DNA of 64,000 nucleotides from Notospermus geniculatus. Its lineage: Eukaryota; Nemertea; Pilidiophora; Heteronemertea; Lineidae. The DNA lies in contig NMRB01000664.1 in the NCBI GenBank assembly GCA_002633025.1, positions 173,432 through 237,431 on the forward strand, given 5' to 3'. The position numbers and the translations under genes are program-made. The notes beneath the pieces are model-generated. The model worked only from the letters and a program-made list of their open reading frames with translations. It had not been told where the DNA came from and did not search any database. Each line of letters starts with the position of its first letter. Position 1 is the first letter of the stretch. Below are positions 11,418-20,684 of the stretch, in pieces.

Positions 11418-11952
11418 CTGTGGCTAACTTTCGAGTGAATTCTTTATTCTCTATTATGTAGTCCAACCCACTTTGGGAATTCATGACTGCTCGTATGCAT
11501 CCGACGCATTCAAGTTGAAGAATTGTATCCGAAAAGTGAAGCTTCTTTTTCCCACACAGAGATCCTAGCGTGTTCAATAAAATATCCACTCCATTATTGC
11601 CCAAGAAATTCCGCATCCATGTTTTATCCGCTTCTTTTAGTGACTTTTTTAATTCCCCAAACTTTGTAATAGAAAGTGCTGGTCCTGCGACCACACGGTC
11701 GAATACTACCGACGATCCGCCCAGCGTTGCTGACACCTCCGGTTTTGCACAGCTCAGGCGTCCAATGATCGATTTGTGTACGAGCGCGGACCACTTCTCC
11801 GGTCCGCTGCGTTTCGACAGTAGCGCCAATGCCTTTACACTATTCACACTATTCCTCCTCCCCGCCGCGCTGTTCCGCCGTACAGTACGCGATACCCCGC
11901 ATTTACTCGCCATTATCCTTTAGAAATTGTCCCCATTCAAATCCTTTGACCC
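11418..11952 (-). CDS. INF2-like formin, first coding exon (N-terminal half of FH3/DID)
   Basis: Coding part is 11913 down to 11418 (165 codons plus one base, so a phase-1 donor). The exon begins at 11952 after a polypyrimidine tract and AG (TTTTCCTTTTAG). An in-frame TAA precedes the chosen ATG, which fixes the start. The exon ends CACAG|GTAAGG. Residues about 80-165 match the diaphanous-inhibitory (FH3) region of inverted formin 2: KFGELKKSLKEADKTWM, FLGNNGVDILLNTLG, ILQLECVGCIRAVMNSQSG and LDYIIENKEF are in the expected order. Residues 38-50 (GPEKWSALVHKSI) resemble the KW segment at the start of INF2 proteins. The first ~38 residues are basic and Ser/Asn-rich, an extension I do not recognise. 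INF2 nucleates and severs actin filaments and acts at ER-mitochondria contacts; this exon would supply the autoinhibitory armadillo-repeat module. The actin-binding FH2 part is not in the window. Assignment to INF2 rather than another diaphanous-related formin is likely but not certain. Confidence 0.85.
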
Positions 11953-13404
11953 CTAAAAGGAAAAGTTAGATAACGTTATGAAAAAACGCTTTTTGGAATT
12001 TTTGTGGTTTCACTACTTGAGATCTCGAGTTTGAACAAGAATTAACGTGGACAAAGGTATTTTTTATTAACAAAACGGTTTAGCTTGGAACAGTTCTCAA
12101 TATTTTGGGAAATGATTTGCAGACCCGTCTTTTGCCGAATATCTTTTCTTGCAGATATTTAGCTTGTTTGTGGGCAGGCATACACTTGAACGACACCAAT
12201 TTCCCCCCATTCAGTTTGATTTTCATACAATGATTACTTTCTCCCGTACTCACTGTCAGGGGTCGCGTGGCCTTTCGACACCGATGATTACCACATTTTT
12301 TTCAATGTTCATGGCCCATAAATAGGTCTCCAGTCAACACCGCAATCAACCGGGTCAAAAAATAACCTTTAATTGAAAGACGGTTCGGAGCATTTCGGAA
12401 CTTTGATCGTGGCAGCCTGGTTCTTTGGTGGTCGTCAGGATGACGTAAATCAGTTAATTAAAACTTCGGTTCTTGTTGTTGTCCGAGTCAATCATGTATC
12501 AGATGGAGCCGATTTCAACCGGGATGGTTCGGCACCATGTGGGGTCACTTAAACGCATGACCAGGCCGGACTTTACCCGACTTAAGAGCTTTCTAGGTGG
12601 CATTAGGTCAAGCGAACGCATCACGAACACTTGTTGACTTTTTTTGGTTTTAGCGATCAGCTAGTTTGTCGTCCGTCTGTGGTGCATTCCAGCCGCAGTT
12701 CCTGGCTTAAAACATCGCCGGAACCGTTTCTTTTATTCAAGTGGGCTGTAATCAAGGTCCGTTGCCTTTTTTTGTTTTTCGTACCCCATTATGCCAAATC
12801 ACTGGGCTGAAATGGCCCATGTTCCCTCAGTTTGATGACTTAAGCGACGACTAGCTGTAGAAAAGAGAACTGCGAAAGCTTTCGTGACGTGATCCGTCCA
12901 AAAACCCTGAGTGTCCGGATTGTCAATGGTGCTGCCATCTTTGGATAATTTCCATAATGATAGACCTTGACGGTAAGACGATGATGGATTCGAGGTGTTA
13001 AGATCCGCTCAGACTCCCACTCTGAATTTCTGAAGTAGGCCTATAGATTTTTCAAGTCGAAGATCACTTTACCACTGGTTCCATTCGTTTCTCTGAGTGA
13101 ATCGACGTGCAGCAAGTCAGGTGCTCCAGTGTGTGTAGTGTATTTATTGTAGGCCAAGATGTGTATGTTTTGTTAACGGGGAACCAGGTCGGTTCCCTGC
13201 CCACTGGGACGAGGTTGCTCACGACAAATGTTGGCGAGCATCTCCCAGGGAGCAGTTCCATCTCGTCTCCACATCGTCTTGCCTGTACACGTGTAAAGTT
13301 ACTTCGTTATACTAAATCAATGTATGATTGGTGATTTCGTAATATAGTTTTGTTTTTAAATACCGGTACTCGTTGGGTTCATGTCATCATTCTAGCGGAA
13401 ACCA
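11953..13404. other. 5' side of the formin gene, presumed intron or promoter
   Basis: The acceptor at 11953 implies a non-coding first exon somewhere to the right, which I could not locate. A plus-strand open frame at 13107-13334 follows a TTTATTGTAG acceptor-like site but has no recognisable domain, so it is not called. Confidence 0.4.
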
Positions 13405-13685
13405 CAGACGTCATTGCTTGATCACCTCTCAGAACAAGTTCCAGAAGTGCTAGTTTACTAGTCAGGAAACAAAAGCATTGGGGGTTGAGAAAACTGGCCG
13501 TGCTGGAACTTAAGGCGGTGAAGACTGGCGCGTAAGCAACGCGTCGGGAAAGGTTCAATCAATCAGGGAGGCGGTAACACAGAGAAAACATCTACCAAAG
13601 AATCTGATTGGCGGAACGCCTGCAGGACGCGCCGCGTACGCGCAAGTCTGTCACCGGCTTTATTCTGAGAGGTGTTTAATATGAC
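13405..13685. mobile_element. inverted-repeat element, diverged
   Basis: ACGTCATTGCTTGATCACCT (with CTCAGAACAAG following) at the left is complementary to CTTTATTCTGAGAGGTG with TAATATGACG at the right. The interior is GC-rich. It looks like an old MITE; borders are approximate. Confidence 0.55.
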
Positions 13686-13745
13686 GTACATGTAGGCCTA
13701 GTTGACAAAAAGGGGATCATCTGGAGTCGGAACGTTATCTTTAGT

Positions 13746-13896
13746 AGGGAGGTTTCGAAATCAAACGATAAACGTGAATTTTACAACAACGTTATTTTTC
13801 GTACCACACATTAACCAGATTTTATATTGCATTTTCGGTACAAAAATAACGTTGTCGTTAACGTTAACGTTTATCGTTTGATTTCGAAACCTGCCT
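13746..13896. mobile_element. MITE of the GGGAGGTTTCG / AAACGATAAACGT family
   Basis: The best-preserved member: GGGAGGTTTCGAAATCAAAC continues into GATAAACGT and is mirrored by ACGTTTATCGTTTGATTTCG and AAACC. Flanked by TA on both sides. Core sequence is shared with 8108-8295. Confidence 0.87.
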
Positions 13897-14480
13897 AATA
13901 CCTCACTAATAACAATCCGTTTGCCACCGTTCCAGTGTAAACATCTCCATCACCAGAATGATGAACTCAAGTCAAATGGCAAATGGAAAATGCCACACGA
14001 TTGATACTTCTTTTGGCATTCCAAAGGCAGATGTCCTTGATCCTGAGTTGCCCAAGCCGCTAAAATTGGGGTAACATCACTGACCACTGTCGTAAATTTA
14101 TGAAAGTTGCACTTTTTGAGTATTATTCGCATGTTCCAAATTAATCAACACGCCAAATGCTTTTTTGTTCAACCCAATATCCCTCTAGATCCCACTTAAT
14201 CCGATTACATTTGCTCGCTGCATGAAATGCTATGCAAATATTAGTTTTTAATGATTAAAATATTTCATATTTACCGACAGTCAACGGGATCATTTGTCAA
14301 AACAATTTCCGACCCGGTGTGATAGAATCTCATGCCCCCCTCCCGGTTTTTCTGATGTCCCTATGCATTGTTTGTCACGGGATTAAGGGTTGGTCTAGAG
14401 TCAATGGTGCCGCTTAATCCCTAAATGTATTGTTGGGGGACATCACATATCGGGGGACATTAGAATTTATTACACCTGGC
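13897..14480. other. intergenic, no gene seen
   Basis: AT-rich spacer. The open frame at 13950-14132 (-) is unsupported. Confidence 0.45.
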
Positions 14481-14606
14481 AATTGGGAAAATAAGGCTCG
14501 GGGGCCCTCGGGAACCGTCAAAAGAAGGTGCCCCGAGCCTTATTTTCTCAATTTAGTGTGCAGTTAGTCAGATTTTTTGCGTCAAAAATTCGAGAGATCG
14601 AGTCAC
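14481..14606. mobile_element. left-truncated copy of the 48.68-kb MITE
   Basis: Contains AAATAAGGCTCGGGGGCCCT, then GGTGCCCCGAGCCTTATTTT, then GTGCAGTTAGTCAG, TTTTTTGCGTCAAAAATTCG and GATCGAGTCAC. The central hairpin and right arm match 48680-48860, but the outer left arm is missing. Confidence 0.8.
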
Positions 14607-15119
14607 TTTTCTTAACCCTTAATGCATGTATTAAAATGTACTTGCCAGTGCTCACTCGCAATGCGCACAAATACTGCAATCACAGTAGGCCTAGATGGGA
14701 CACACTCTAGATCCTACGAATCCTGTGTTGGCTTACCTCTTTTCCTGTTAATCTCCGAATTGGTGTATTCCTTGTTTATTGTTCACTGTCGAAAAAAGTT
14801 CAGGGTGAAGTCCTCGGAGTTTTTATTGAACAAATAGGCTACATGTATGTGCATATACGATGTGGAAACCATTGCAAGTGCAAGTAGGGCCTAATATCAG
14901 CAAAAGCAGGAGGGAAAGTGATATTCTCACTCCATGCGGGTGTCGAGAAATTCCGTGGAAATACGAGGAACAAAAGAAACAAAGGACGAACCATCCATCA
15001 TGTTCTTGCAAATAAAGACTTCAATAATAATCCAATCAGTTGTTTACTTTCTCCATTTACCGGTATAATGCCTTGAAAATGATCCATCTCAAATTTCTAA
15101 ATAAACTATAAATCGATCC
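14607..15119. other. intergenic, no gene seen
   Basis: No recognised feature. Contains short TACATGTA and AGGCCTA palindromes. Confidence 0.45.
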
Positions 15120-15515
15120 ACCACAATAGTGAAGTTTTGCAAATCTGACGAAACACGAAGTACGAAATACGAAATTGGACTTGATTTCCACGACGTAATG
15201 TACTTCGGGAGATACAAGAGCATTTTTAGCGTATGACGTTAGACCGATAGAGTTACGGTGTATGTTAAACTTTGAAATTTATCTTTCGTTTCCACTTCGT
15301 AACTACGAAGTGGAAATTTAAAAAATCCAAGGCGTACATGTACCATAACTCTCTCGGTCTACCGCCATACGGTAAAAGACGCTCATGCAAAAGGCGGTAT
15401 TTGTGGTACCAACTATCTCCTGAAATACATTACGTCATGGAAGTGAAGTTGAATTTCGTATTTCGTACTTCGTGTTTCGCCCGGTCAGATTTGCGAAACC
15501 TCACCAATATTATCC
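15120..15515. mobile_element. ~395-bp inverted-repeat element
   Basis: The left arm TTTTGCAAATCTGACGAAAC, ACGAAGTACGAAATACGAAA and GACGTAATGTA is mirrored at the right by TACATTACGTC, TTTCGTATTTCGTACTTCGT and GTCAGATTTGCGAAACC. The centre contains CCACTTCGTAACTACGAAGTGG. The plus-strand open frame at 15272-15670 runs through the right arm and is not a gene. Confidence 0.82.
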
Positions 15516-16114
15516 TCGAGCAACGAGACAGATCAAACTTCTTTCAAGGAGGGCAGCACGTCCCATTTTCCGTGTCAGGTGCACGCCTCTCAATTTTATC
15601 AAAATACCCGGTATTAAAAACAAATAACATGGGTAGGCCTTTTAAGTACATTTTGATTAAATTTATGTAAACTCACAGGTTTTAGACTACTACATGTACA
15701 ATATTCCCATCAATATTTTCTATCCATTCGTACTAACGGTTTAGATCCCAGGATATTTAGTATAGAATATCCGTTTTCCATTATATACACTTTCTCATCA
15801 GTTTTGATGCAGTTTTCGAAATGTACATCCTCGCCAAAACTGTACTGTATGTGAGCATGAGGAGACACACCGTAACCGCGAAGGTTTTAGCGAGTTCGAA
15901 AAATGTGGTGAAAAAGTAGTAATAGAAGTATGCGGTTGCATTTTTTTCTGGACCACCCTCCATTATCATGCAAAAAGATTTGCCAAGTTTGTGGTGGTAT
16001 CAGGAACAAAAATGGAATGGTAGAAATCTCTGCCATGCCAGGCTGAAGTATTTCCTAACTACACATTTCATAACATTATTATGCTTGAAAACCTCTTCAG
16101 CTGCTTTGGAAATA
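15516..16114. other. intergenic, no gene seen
   Basis: No domain or splice-supported exon. A minus-strand frame at 15781-15969 is hydrophobic but has no recognised family. Confidence 0.4.
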
Positions 16115-16236
16115 TATACGGGAGAATCCAACTTACCTCGACGCCAGTCCAGGTCATAAAAATTTTGTAAGTTCAAATGATATCGTAATATAGTAATATA
16201 GTTGGTAAAAGTAATATAGTTGGATTCTCCCGTATA
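16115..16236. mobile_element. 122-bp MITE
   Basis: Perfect ends TATACGGGAGAATCCAACT and AGTTGGATTCTCCCGTATA. AT-rich interior with a short repeat of AATATAGTTGG/AATATAGT. Confidence 0.85.
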
Positions 16237-16689
16237 CATGTACACTGAAAGCTACAGTTGGCGACAAACGATTACATCCACTTGGAATGCATGTATTAAC
16301 TCAAATTTCTATATTTTTACATGAACCTCCAATACCTCACACAAAAATATTCTTTTCGTGAAGACAGGTTACGAAACTGAAATTTATACCATACACATAG
16401 AAAATACATGTACATGATGTACATGTATATTACTAACTATCACACGAATCCACTGGGCAAACCTTGGATCACAATGCTGTATGAATACTTCCAAAATTCA
16501 CTATCATCACTCCGTGTAGGCCTACCTAAAGACATTTAGTTGCCTATATATGAAGTTACTGTACAATGATTCATTTCTTAAAGTTCACAACTGTGAGGAA
16601 ACAAGTAATCCGATGTGATGATCAACATAGATCAGAAAAGATCGTGCGGAAGTGATGCTCCATCATTGACCTTTTCTTGATAATAAAAA
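16237..16689. other. spacer downstream of the minus-strand terminal exon
   Basis: Contains the palindromic tract ACATGTACATGATGTACATG near 16407. No gene was seen. Confidence 0.45.
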
Positions 16690-16695
16690 TTTATT
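16690..16695 (-). terminator. polyadenylation signal AATAAA
   Basis: TTTATT on the plus strand. It is the first canonical signal after the stop codon of the minus-strand terminal exon. Confidence 0.6.
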
Positions 16696-16821
16696 CAAGA
16701 TATCATTACGACGTCTTAGTCCTCTTTCTCATTACGATGTCTTAGTCCTCTTTCTCATTATGACGCCTTAGTCCTCTTTCTTTAATTCTTCTTTGATAAG
16801 CTTCGCCAGACGCTCAAAGCC
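16690..16821 (-). CDS. terminal coding exon and 3'UTR of an unidentified gene
   Basis: On the minus strand a polypyrimidine tract and acceptor (CTTCTCATTTCAG) precede an exon beginning at 16821. Read in phase 0 it encodes GFERLAKLIKEELKKED followed by TAA (CDS 16768-16821, 17 residues plus stop). An AATAAA lies at 16690-16695, about 75 bp past the stop, giving a short 3'UTR. The highly charged amphipathic helix-like C-terminus, the good acceptor and the nearby polyadenylation signal together look like a real last exon. The parent protein was not recognised and no upstream exon was identified to the right. Phase could be 1 instead (ALSVWRSLSKKN, also ending in a stop), but phase 0 looks more protein-like. 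The stop codon sits inside a 26-bp triplication (see repeat entry). Confidence 0.55.
16704..16781. repeat. 26-bp tandem triplication spanning a stop codon
   Basis: Three consecutive units of the type CATTACGACGTCTTAGTCCT plus CTTTCT at 16704-16729, 16730-16755 and 16756-16781, with 1-4 differences. On the minus strand each unit contains AAAGAGGACTAA, that is the last codons and stop of the terminal exon. Confidence 0.92.
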
Positions 16822-18602
16822 CTGAAATGAGAAGAATGAAGACAAAATTAAATAATGACTAGAAATGGGAAATTCACTGGAAGTAAATTTACGACCACAC
16901 CGCACTGCATCTGGGTCTCCCCAGAAAAAAACAACTTAAAGGATGAAAAAGAAGGAAGGTTGTGCAATTCAGAGCCTTACAAGCTGAAGGAATAAAGGAA
17001 TCTTGATAACGCACTGTTCTGCTGAAATGAGGTGCAAAATTAGTTTGTTGTCGAAGTGGCGTTCCATCCCTTACCCATGTGCCTCCTCTCTAACCCTCTG
17101 ACGACCTCGGTTTGCTGCCATCGTTTTCGCTTGTTTATAACCGTTACACTTCTATGGCGGGAAATGCTACGTGTATTATTGTATGGGGATAGCCATGGGA
17201 CCAATTTGAACGTTATTGAAAGGGTGGGGCAATTCCTCTCTGATTTGTGAACGTTAATGGTTAACTATGTTGTTTTTTTGTACTATGTCTTTTTTCTTAT
17301 TTGTATAATCCTAACCCTCCAGCCTGTCTCCCATGGTATTCATGTCCTCTTAGCCACCTTTCACCATTGGTTTAGCGGAACCCATTTTCCACAGGACTAA
17401 TAATGCTGCCAAGCCTACCCTGCTACTGGCATTGCAAATAAAGGAAATTTCTGCTAGGTTCCCCTGGCAGAAATTCTTTTGTGGACCCCTCAAAGGGCTG
17501 TGTTGCCTAGGGCCTCACAAGGGGCCCTTGTTACATTTCATGTCTACACCTGTCTTGCTTGTATCTCTGCCCTCCGGGCTAGGTTACTCTTTATATTGTG
17601 TCAACCCAGGAGGGACGCCACAAAGGCTATTTATTTGCAATGCATTCCGCCCTAAACCCTCGGCGAAGCGCCTCGGGTTTAGGTCTGCATTTTAGCTCCA
17701 TCCTCGCGGGTTTGGTGAGACGACCAATACCTCCAGTTCGGTATCAATTCCTTAAGCCTAACACATACTGTCGGGCTTTAAATGCCTTGTTGGTCACTGA
17801 CATTTTCTGGCGGTCACAAGTGTACCTACCTCTTTCACATGCATGATCTCCTTGGGGTATTTTCAAAGGGAATCATCATATCATTACCATTTATCAATTG
17901 TGGTGTGCGAGTAGGTGATATCAAATTTTACCTGGGCATGCACGACTCAAAGTCAACAACTCGAACTTGGAAAAACATACCGTTGACCCGATCAATGGAC
18001 AACATTTGTTCTTGCAGGCATTCGCGGAGTACTAAAATATCTATTCGGCAGCTGTATGTAGTTCTCTTCAAAGCAAGGACACTACATGCAAGTTTGTGAC
18101 TAAACCACCCAGTGGTCAGAAGTTTTTCACTTATCAAGGACAAACACCCAACATCAGACAACCTCATCAGGGAACTGCAATAAGGTAGGCTGTACACGTG
18201 CAATTCTAGTGCAAATGTTTTACACTTATTTTTGTGGGTCTTCAGGACCCCATCTTGGTTTTTCCCGAGGAACTGTCATACCTTTGAGGTCAGGTACGTC
18301 TATCTATCTCCCGGACCCCACGAGGAGGTTTTACTGTCCCAAGTCAGTGCAATGTGTGTTTCAAAATTCTAGAACACCGGTTAGTAGCAAAACTAACATA
18401 GAGATCTCGAGGTGATTCACTAGACGATATTGGCTGAATTTATGTGGTGTTTTAAGCTAAAAGACTTAACAACACTTTTGAGACAATGGAAGGGTCAATG
18501 TGTTTGCCAGCAGTTAGTCCATCGTATAAAGACCCTTATGCTGGTCCTACATTTTGTACATCTTTCTACTAGTCTGACTTTTAGCTAACCCGGCACTTGA
18601 AA
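16822..18602. other. presumed intron or spacer, no exon recognised
   Basis: Should contain upstream parts of the minus-strand gene ending at 16768, but none was recognised. A small hairpin lies at about 17651-17684 (CCTAAACCCTCGGCGAAG with CGCCTCGGGTTTAGG). Open frames at 17432-18203 lack domains. Confidence 0.4.
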
Positions 18603-18801
18603 GCAAATAGACATCCTGCGAATGTCGGCCATGACAGCTCAGAAGGGGTAACAAACCCTGGGCCTAGTGCATTGTACAGACGGTAAGCACAGGAGCCAAC
18701 TCTACAAGTGCACTAGGCCCCCTAGGCCGAGGTTAATGTTTATACCCCTTCTGACCTGTCATGGCCGACTTTCGCAGGATGTCTATCCTAGCCCTATTTG
18801 C
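18603..18801. mobile_element. inverted-repeat element just upstream of the first Ig gene
   Basis: GCAAATAGACATCCTGCGAA, TGTCGGCCATGACAG and TCAGAAGGGGTA at the left are mirrored by TACCCCTTCTGACCTGTCAT, GGCCGAC and TTTCGCAGGATGTCTATC at the right, and GGGCCTAGTGCA pairs with TGCACTAGGCCC inside. It lies about 110 bp before the acceptor of the Ig exon, so it is probably within a 5'UTR intron. Confidence 0.82.
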
Positions 18802-18912
18802 CTTCCCAGAAATGAAACATGAATTATGTGTGTGCACATTATATCAGGTTAGATATGTCATCTGAATACATCATGATAATAGCATCAAAGGCTTCCTTCT
18901 TTCTATTTGTAG

Positions 18913-18924
18913 GTCGAGACCAAA
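18913..18924 (+). promoter_or_regulatory. 5'UTR acceptor of Ig gene 1
   Basis: The tract TTCCTTCTTTCTATTTGTAG ends at 18912, immediately followed by GTCGAGACCAAA and the ATG. The 5'UTR is therefore split, with a non-coding first exon upstream that I could not place. Confidence 0.65.
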
Positions 18925-19518
18925 ATGGAACATTTCTGGGCAGTGGTCATAATGGCCGTAGTAATCCCCAGTTGTCAAGCTATGGGCCCCAAGTGGACGT
19001 ACAGGGTGAAGTATGGGTCACGTCTTGATGTTGATTGTGACGATCCAAGAAACGTCACTGAAGGAGCTTTAGCAGACTCGTACAAATGGATTCTCCCTAA
19101 CCTGACTGTCGTGATGAATCCATGGACCGATGGAAACCGCCGAGTGGAGGGAAGTAAAGGAGAAACACTTTACATTACCGAGGTAAAAGATAGTGTCTAC
19201 GGTATTTATCACTGTATATATCAAGCCACAGTGAATGGCACACAGGAAGAATACGTTCTGAAGAGAGGGGTCAATATCTACGGTCCTGCTTATGATGAGT
19301 GGTTGGAAGAGTACAGGATGAATCTCATCACAGGTGCTGCTGCAGCAGGTGGACTTCTCGGACTAGTGAGCTTCGTATGTCTTGTTTACAAGTGTCGCTA
19401 CAAACCACAAAAACGTAGCAAAGGTGAGACTGAAGGCGCATTCAATGGAGGATTTCAAGATATGGGTGACTGTGAAAATATTCCACGCAAAGGGGCTGAC
19501 AGACCGAGCAAATTTTAG
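18925..19518 (+). CDS. single-Ig-domain type I membrane protein (paralogue 1)
   Basis: 197 residues in one uninterrupted coding exon, beginning 12 bp after a strong acceptor. Residues 1-19 form a signal peptide (hydrophobic core AVVIMAVVIP, likely cut after CQA). Residues 23-118 form an immunoglobulin-type domain: Cys38 (strand B), Trp55 (strand C, YKWILPN) and Cys97 in GIYHCIY (strand F). The 59-residue Cys-Cys spacing is short for a V-set domain. N-glycosylation sequons are at Asn43, Asn59 and Asn104. The segment LKRGVNIYGPAY leads to a short acidic stalk (EEY). Residues about 133-155 are a single membrane helix rich in Ala/Gly, followed by a basic stop-transfer and a cytoplasmic tail of about 42 residues with no ITAM or ITIM. 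A paralogue follows about 1.2 kb downstream in the same orientation. The family is not one I recognise. A role as a surface receptor or adhesion molecule is inferred only from topology. AATAAA at 19661-19666 fits its 3' end. Confidence 0.85.
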   Translation: MEHFWAVVIMAVVIPSCQAMGPKWTYRVKYGSRLDVDCDDPRNVTEGALADSYKWILPNLTVVMNPWTDGNRRVEGSKGETLYITEVKDSVYGIYHCIYQATVNGTQEEYVLKRGVNIYGPAYDEWLEEYRMNLITGAAAAGGLLGLVSFVCLVYKCRYKPQKRSKGETEGAFNGGFQDMGDCENIPRKGADRPSKF

Positions 19519-19660
19519 TGTGACTGCCGAGATACTGAGTTCGTATTTCTTGCATGTTCAAACCATTCATATATTACTTGAGTATGTGATTGCCTCAAGC
19601 GTTTCCACTAAAAGCCTTAAAGTCACTATTCAAAACGTGTGTTAGTGTAAAGTAAAATGT

Positions 19661-19666
19661 AATAAA
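19661..19666 (+). terminator. polyadenylation signal AATAAA
   Basis: Located about 140 bp after the stop of Ig gene 1, in the right orientation and with no competing signal in between. Confidence 0.6.
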
Positions 19667-20054
19667 TATGCTTTCTTTGAATACATTAGAGCTCTGTGTC
19701 TGCAGTTGTTTCAATGTGTGCTGGAAACATAGGTCTTGATTCTCTGAAGTACATATCAGACATTCACAAGGCTGGCAATGAGGTTTTGACAAAGAGGGAA
19801 CAGCGACCTGTGCGTCGTGTATGTGTGACCGGGCCTTAAAGTCCATCTTTTGATAGTCATGAAGGAAAGGTCTATGGTTACAGGCTTGAGATGCGAGAGG
19901 TTTGAAAGGTAAAGACTAAGGGGTCATGAAGATGCTGCGTGTAGCACCCTCTGAAGTGAATCATGGGGAGAGGTATTTTGACAGATCGCAGCTCAGAGAC
20001 TCAATCACTGATTTTCCAAGGAATCCAGGCCAGTAGGCTAGCCCTCTCCAAAAT
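19667..20054. other. spacer between Ig gene 1 and the next exon
   Basis: No coding sequence was seen. It presumably includes the promoter and upstream exon of the second unit, but no TATA or other site could be assigned. Confidence 0.4.
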
Positions 20055-20235
20055 ATGATCTACATTGATTTGATGTTATCTGCACTACTTTCATTGTGTG
20101 TAGTTGGGAGCACACTGTTACAAACTAATCAAAACAAGGTAACAACATATAGCTCGCCTAAGGACAACATAGAAAATTATTTTCAAGGAGGACCTGAGGA
20201 TCCTGAGGACGTAAATTCTGATATCAAGATCTATG
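20055..20235 (+). CDS. candidate first exon with signal peptide, gene unknown
   Basis: An ATG at 20055 opens a 60-codon frame ending at a consensus-like donor (CTATG|GTAAGA at 20235/20236, phase 1). The first ~20 residues (MIYIDLMLSALLSLCVVGST) are a plausible signal peptide, followed by a polar, acidic segment (GGPEDPEDVNSDIKIYG). Splicing to the Ig exon at 20667 would put the Ig reading frame out of phase. So either this is the first exon of a different secreted or membrane protein whose remainder is further right or in the gap at 21579-21809, or it acts as a non-coding leader of Ig gene 2. No family was recognised. Confidence 0.4.
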
Positions 20236-20666
20236 GTAAGAAACCACTTTTCAATTTATAACATTTATTTCCCCATCCATCAGGTTGTGCAGGAAACGCA
20301 AAGCACTCAGTAATCACGCAGTGTTCCGTTATATATTTGACTAGTCTTCAAATAAGTTCACTTTGAGCCTTGAACTAGACAAGTTGAGTGTACCAAGGTA
20401 TGACCTTTCGCAGTGGTAGCAGTGTGGCAGGTCCAACTGGGACTTCTTTCTCCTTGAATTGATTCAAGTATTTTTTGTGTCGATAGGTTAGTACAATTCT
20501 AGCCCTGGTACAATTCTAGCCCCTGAGTGTAACAAGAGGTCCATGGGCCTGGCGCTCAGCTGACATTTGATATAGGACAAGTAATTGACTCTCTGCTTTA
20601 CTAACTGGACTTGGATGGATTCCGGACAACCAAAACCAGGATTTACCACTTGTTCCCCTCTTTCAG
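20236..20666 (+). other. presumed intron before Ig gene 2
   Basis: Bounded by a donor at 20236 and the acceptor CCCCTCTTTCAG at 20666. Contains GAGGTCCATGGGCCTGGCGC near 20529, a fragment resembling GAGGCCCATGGGCCTTGCAC at about 54850, so some dispersed-repeat sequence is present. Confidence 0.45.
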
Positions 20667-20684
20667 GAAGAATATCTGGCTGCA
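20667..20684 (+). promoter_or_regulatory. 5'UTR acceptor region of Ig gene 2
   Basis: Acceptor CCCCTCTTTCAG ends at 20666, 18 bp before the ATG. This is the same arrangement as Ig gene 1 (12 bp) and supports a common gene architecture of non-coding first exon plus one coding exon. Confidence 0.65.

Noticed and set aside
13107-13334. Plus frame following TTTATTGTAG
   Set aside because: Acceptor-like start but no homology, no donor and no polyadenylation signal; lies upstream of the formin gene on the opposite strand.
20170-20200. Peptide ENYFQG resembling a TEV protease site
   Set aside because: Lacks the Leu of the real site and sits in a native exon candidate; coincidence, not a vector trace.
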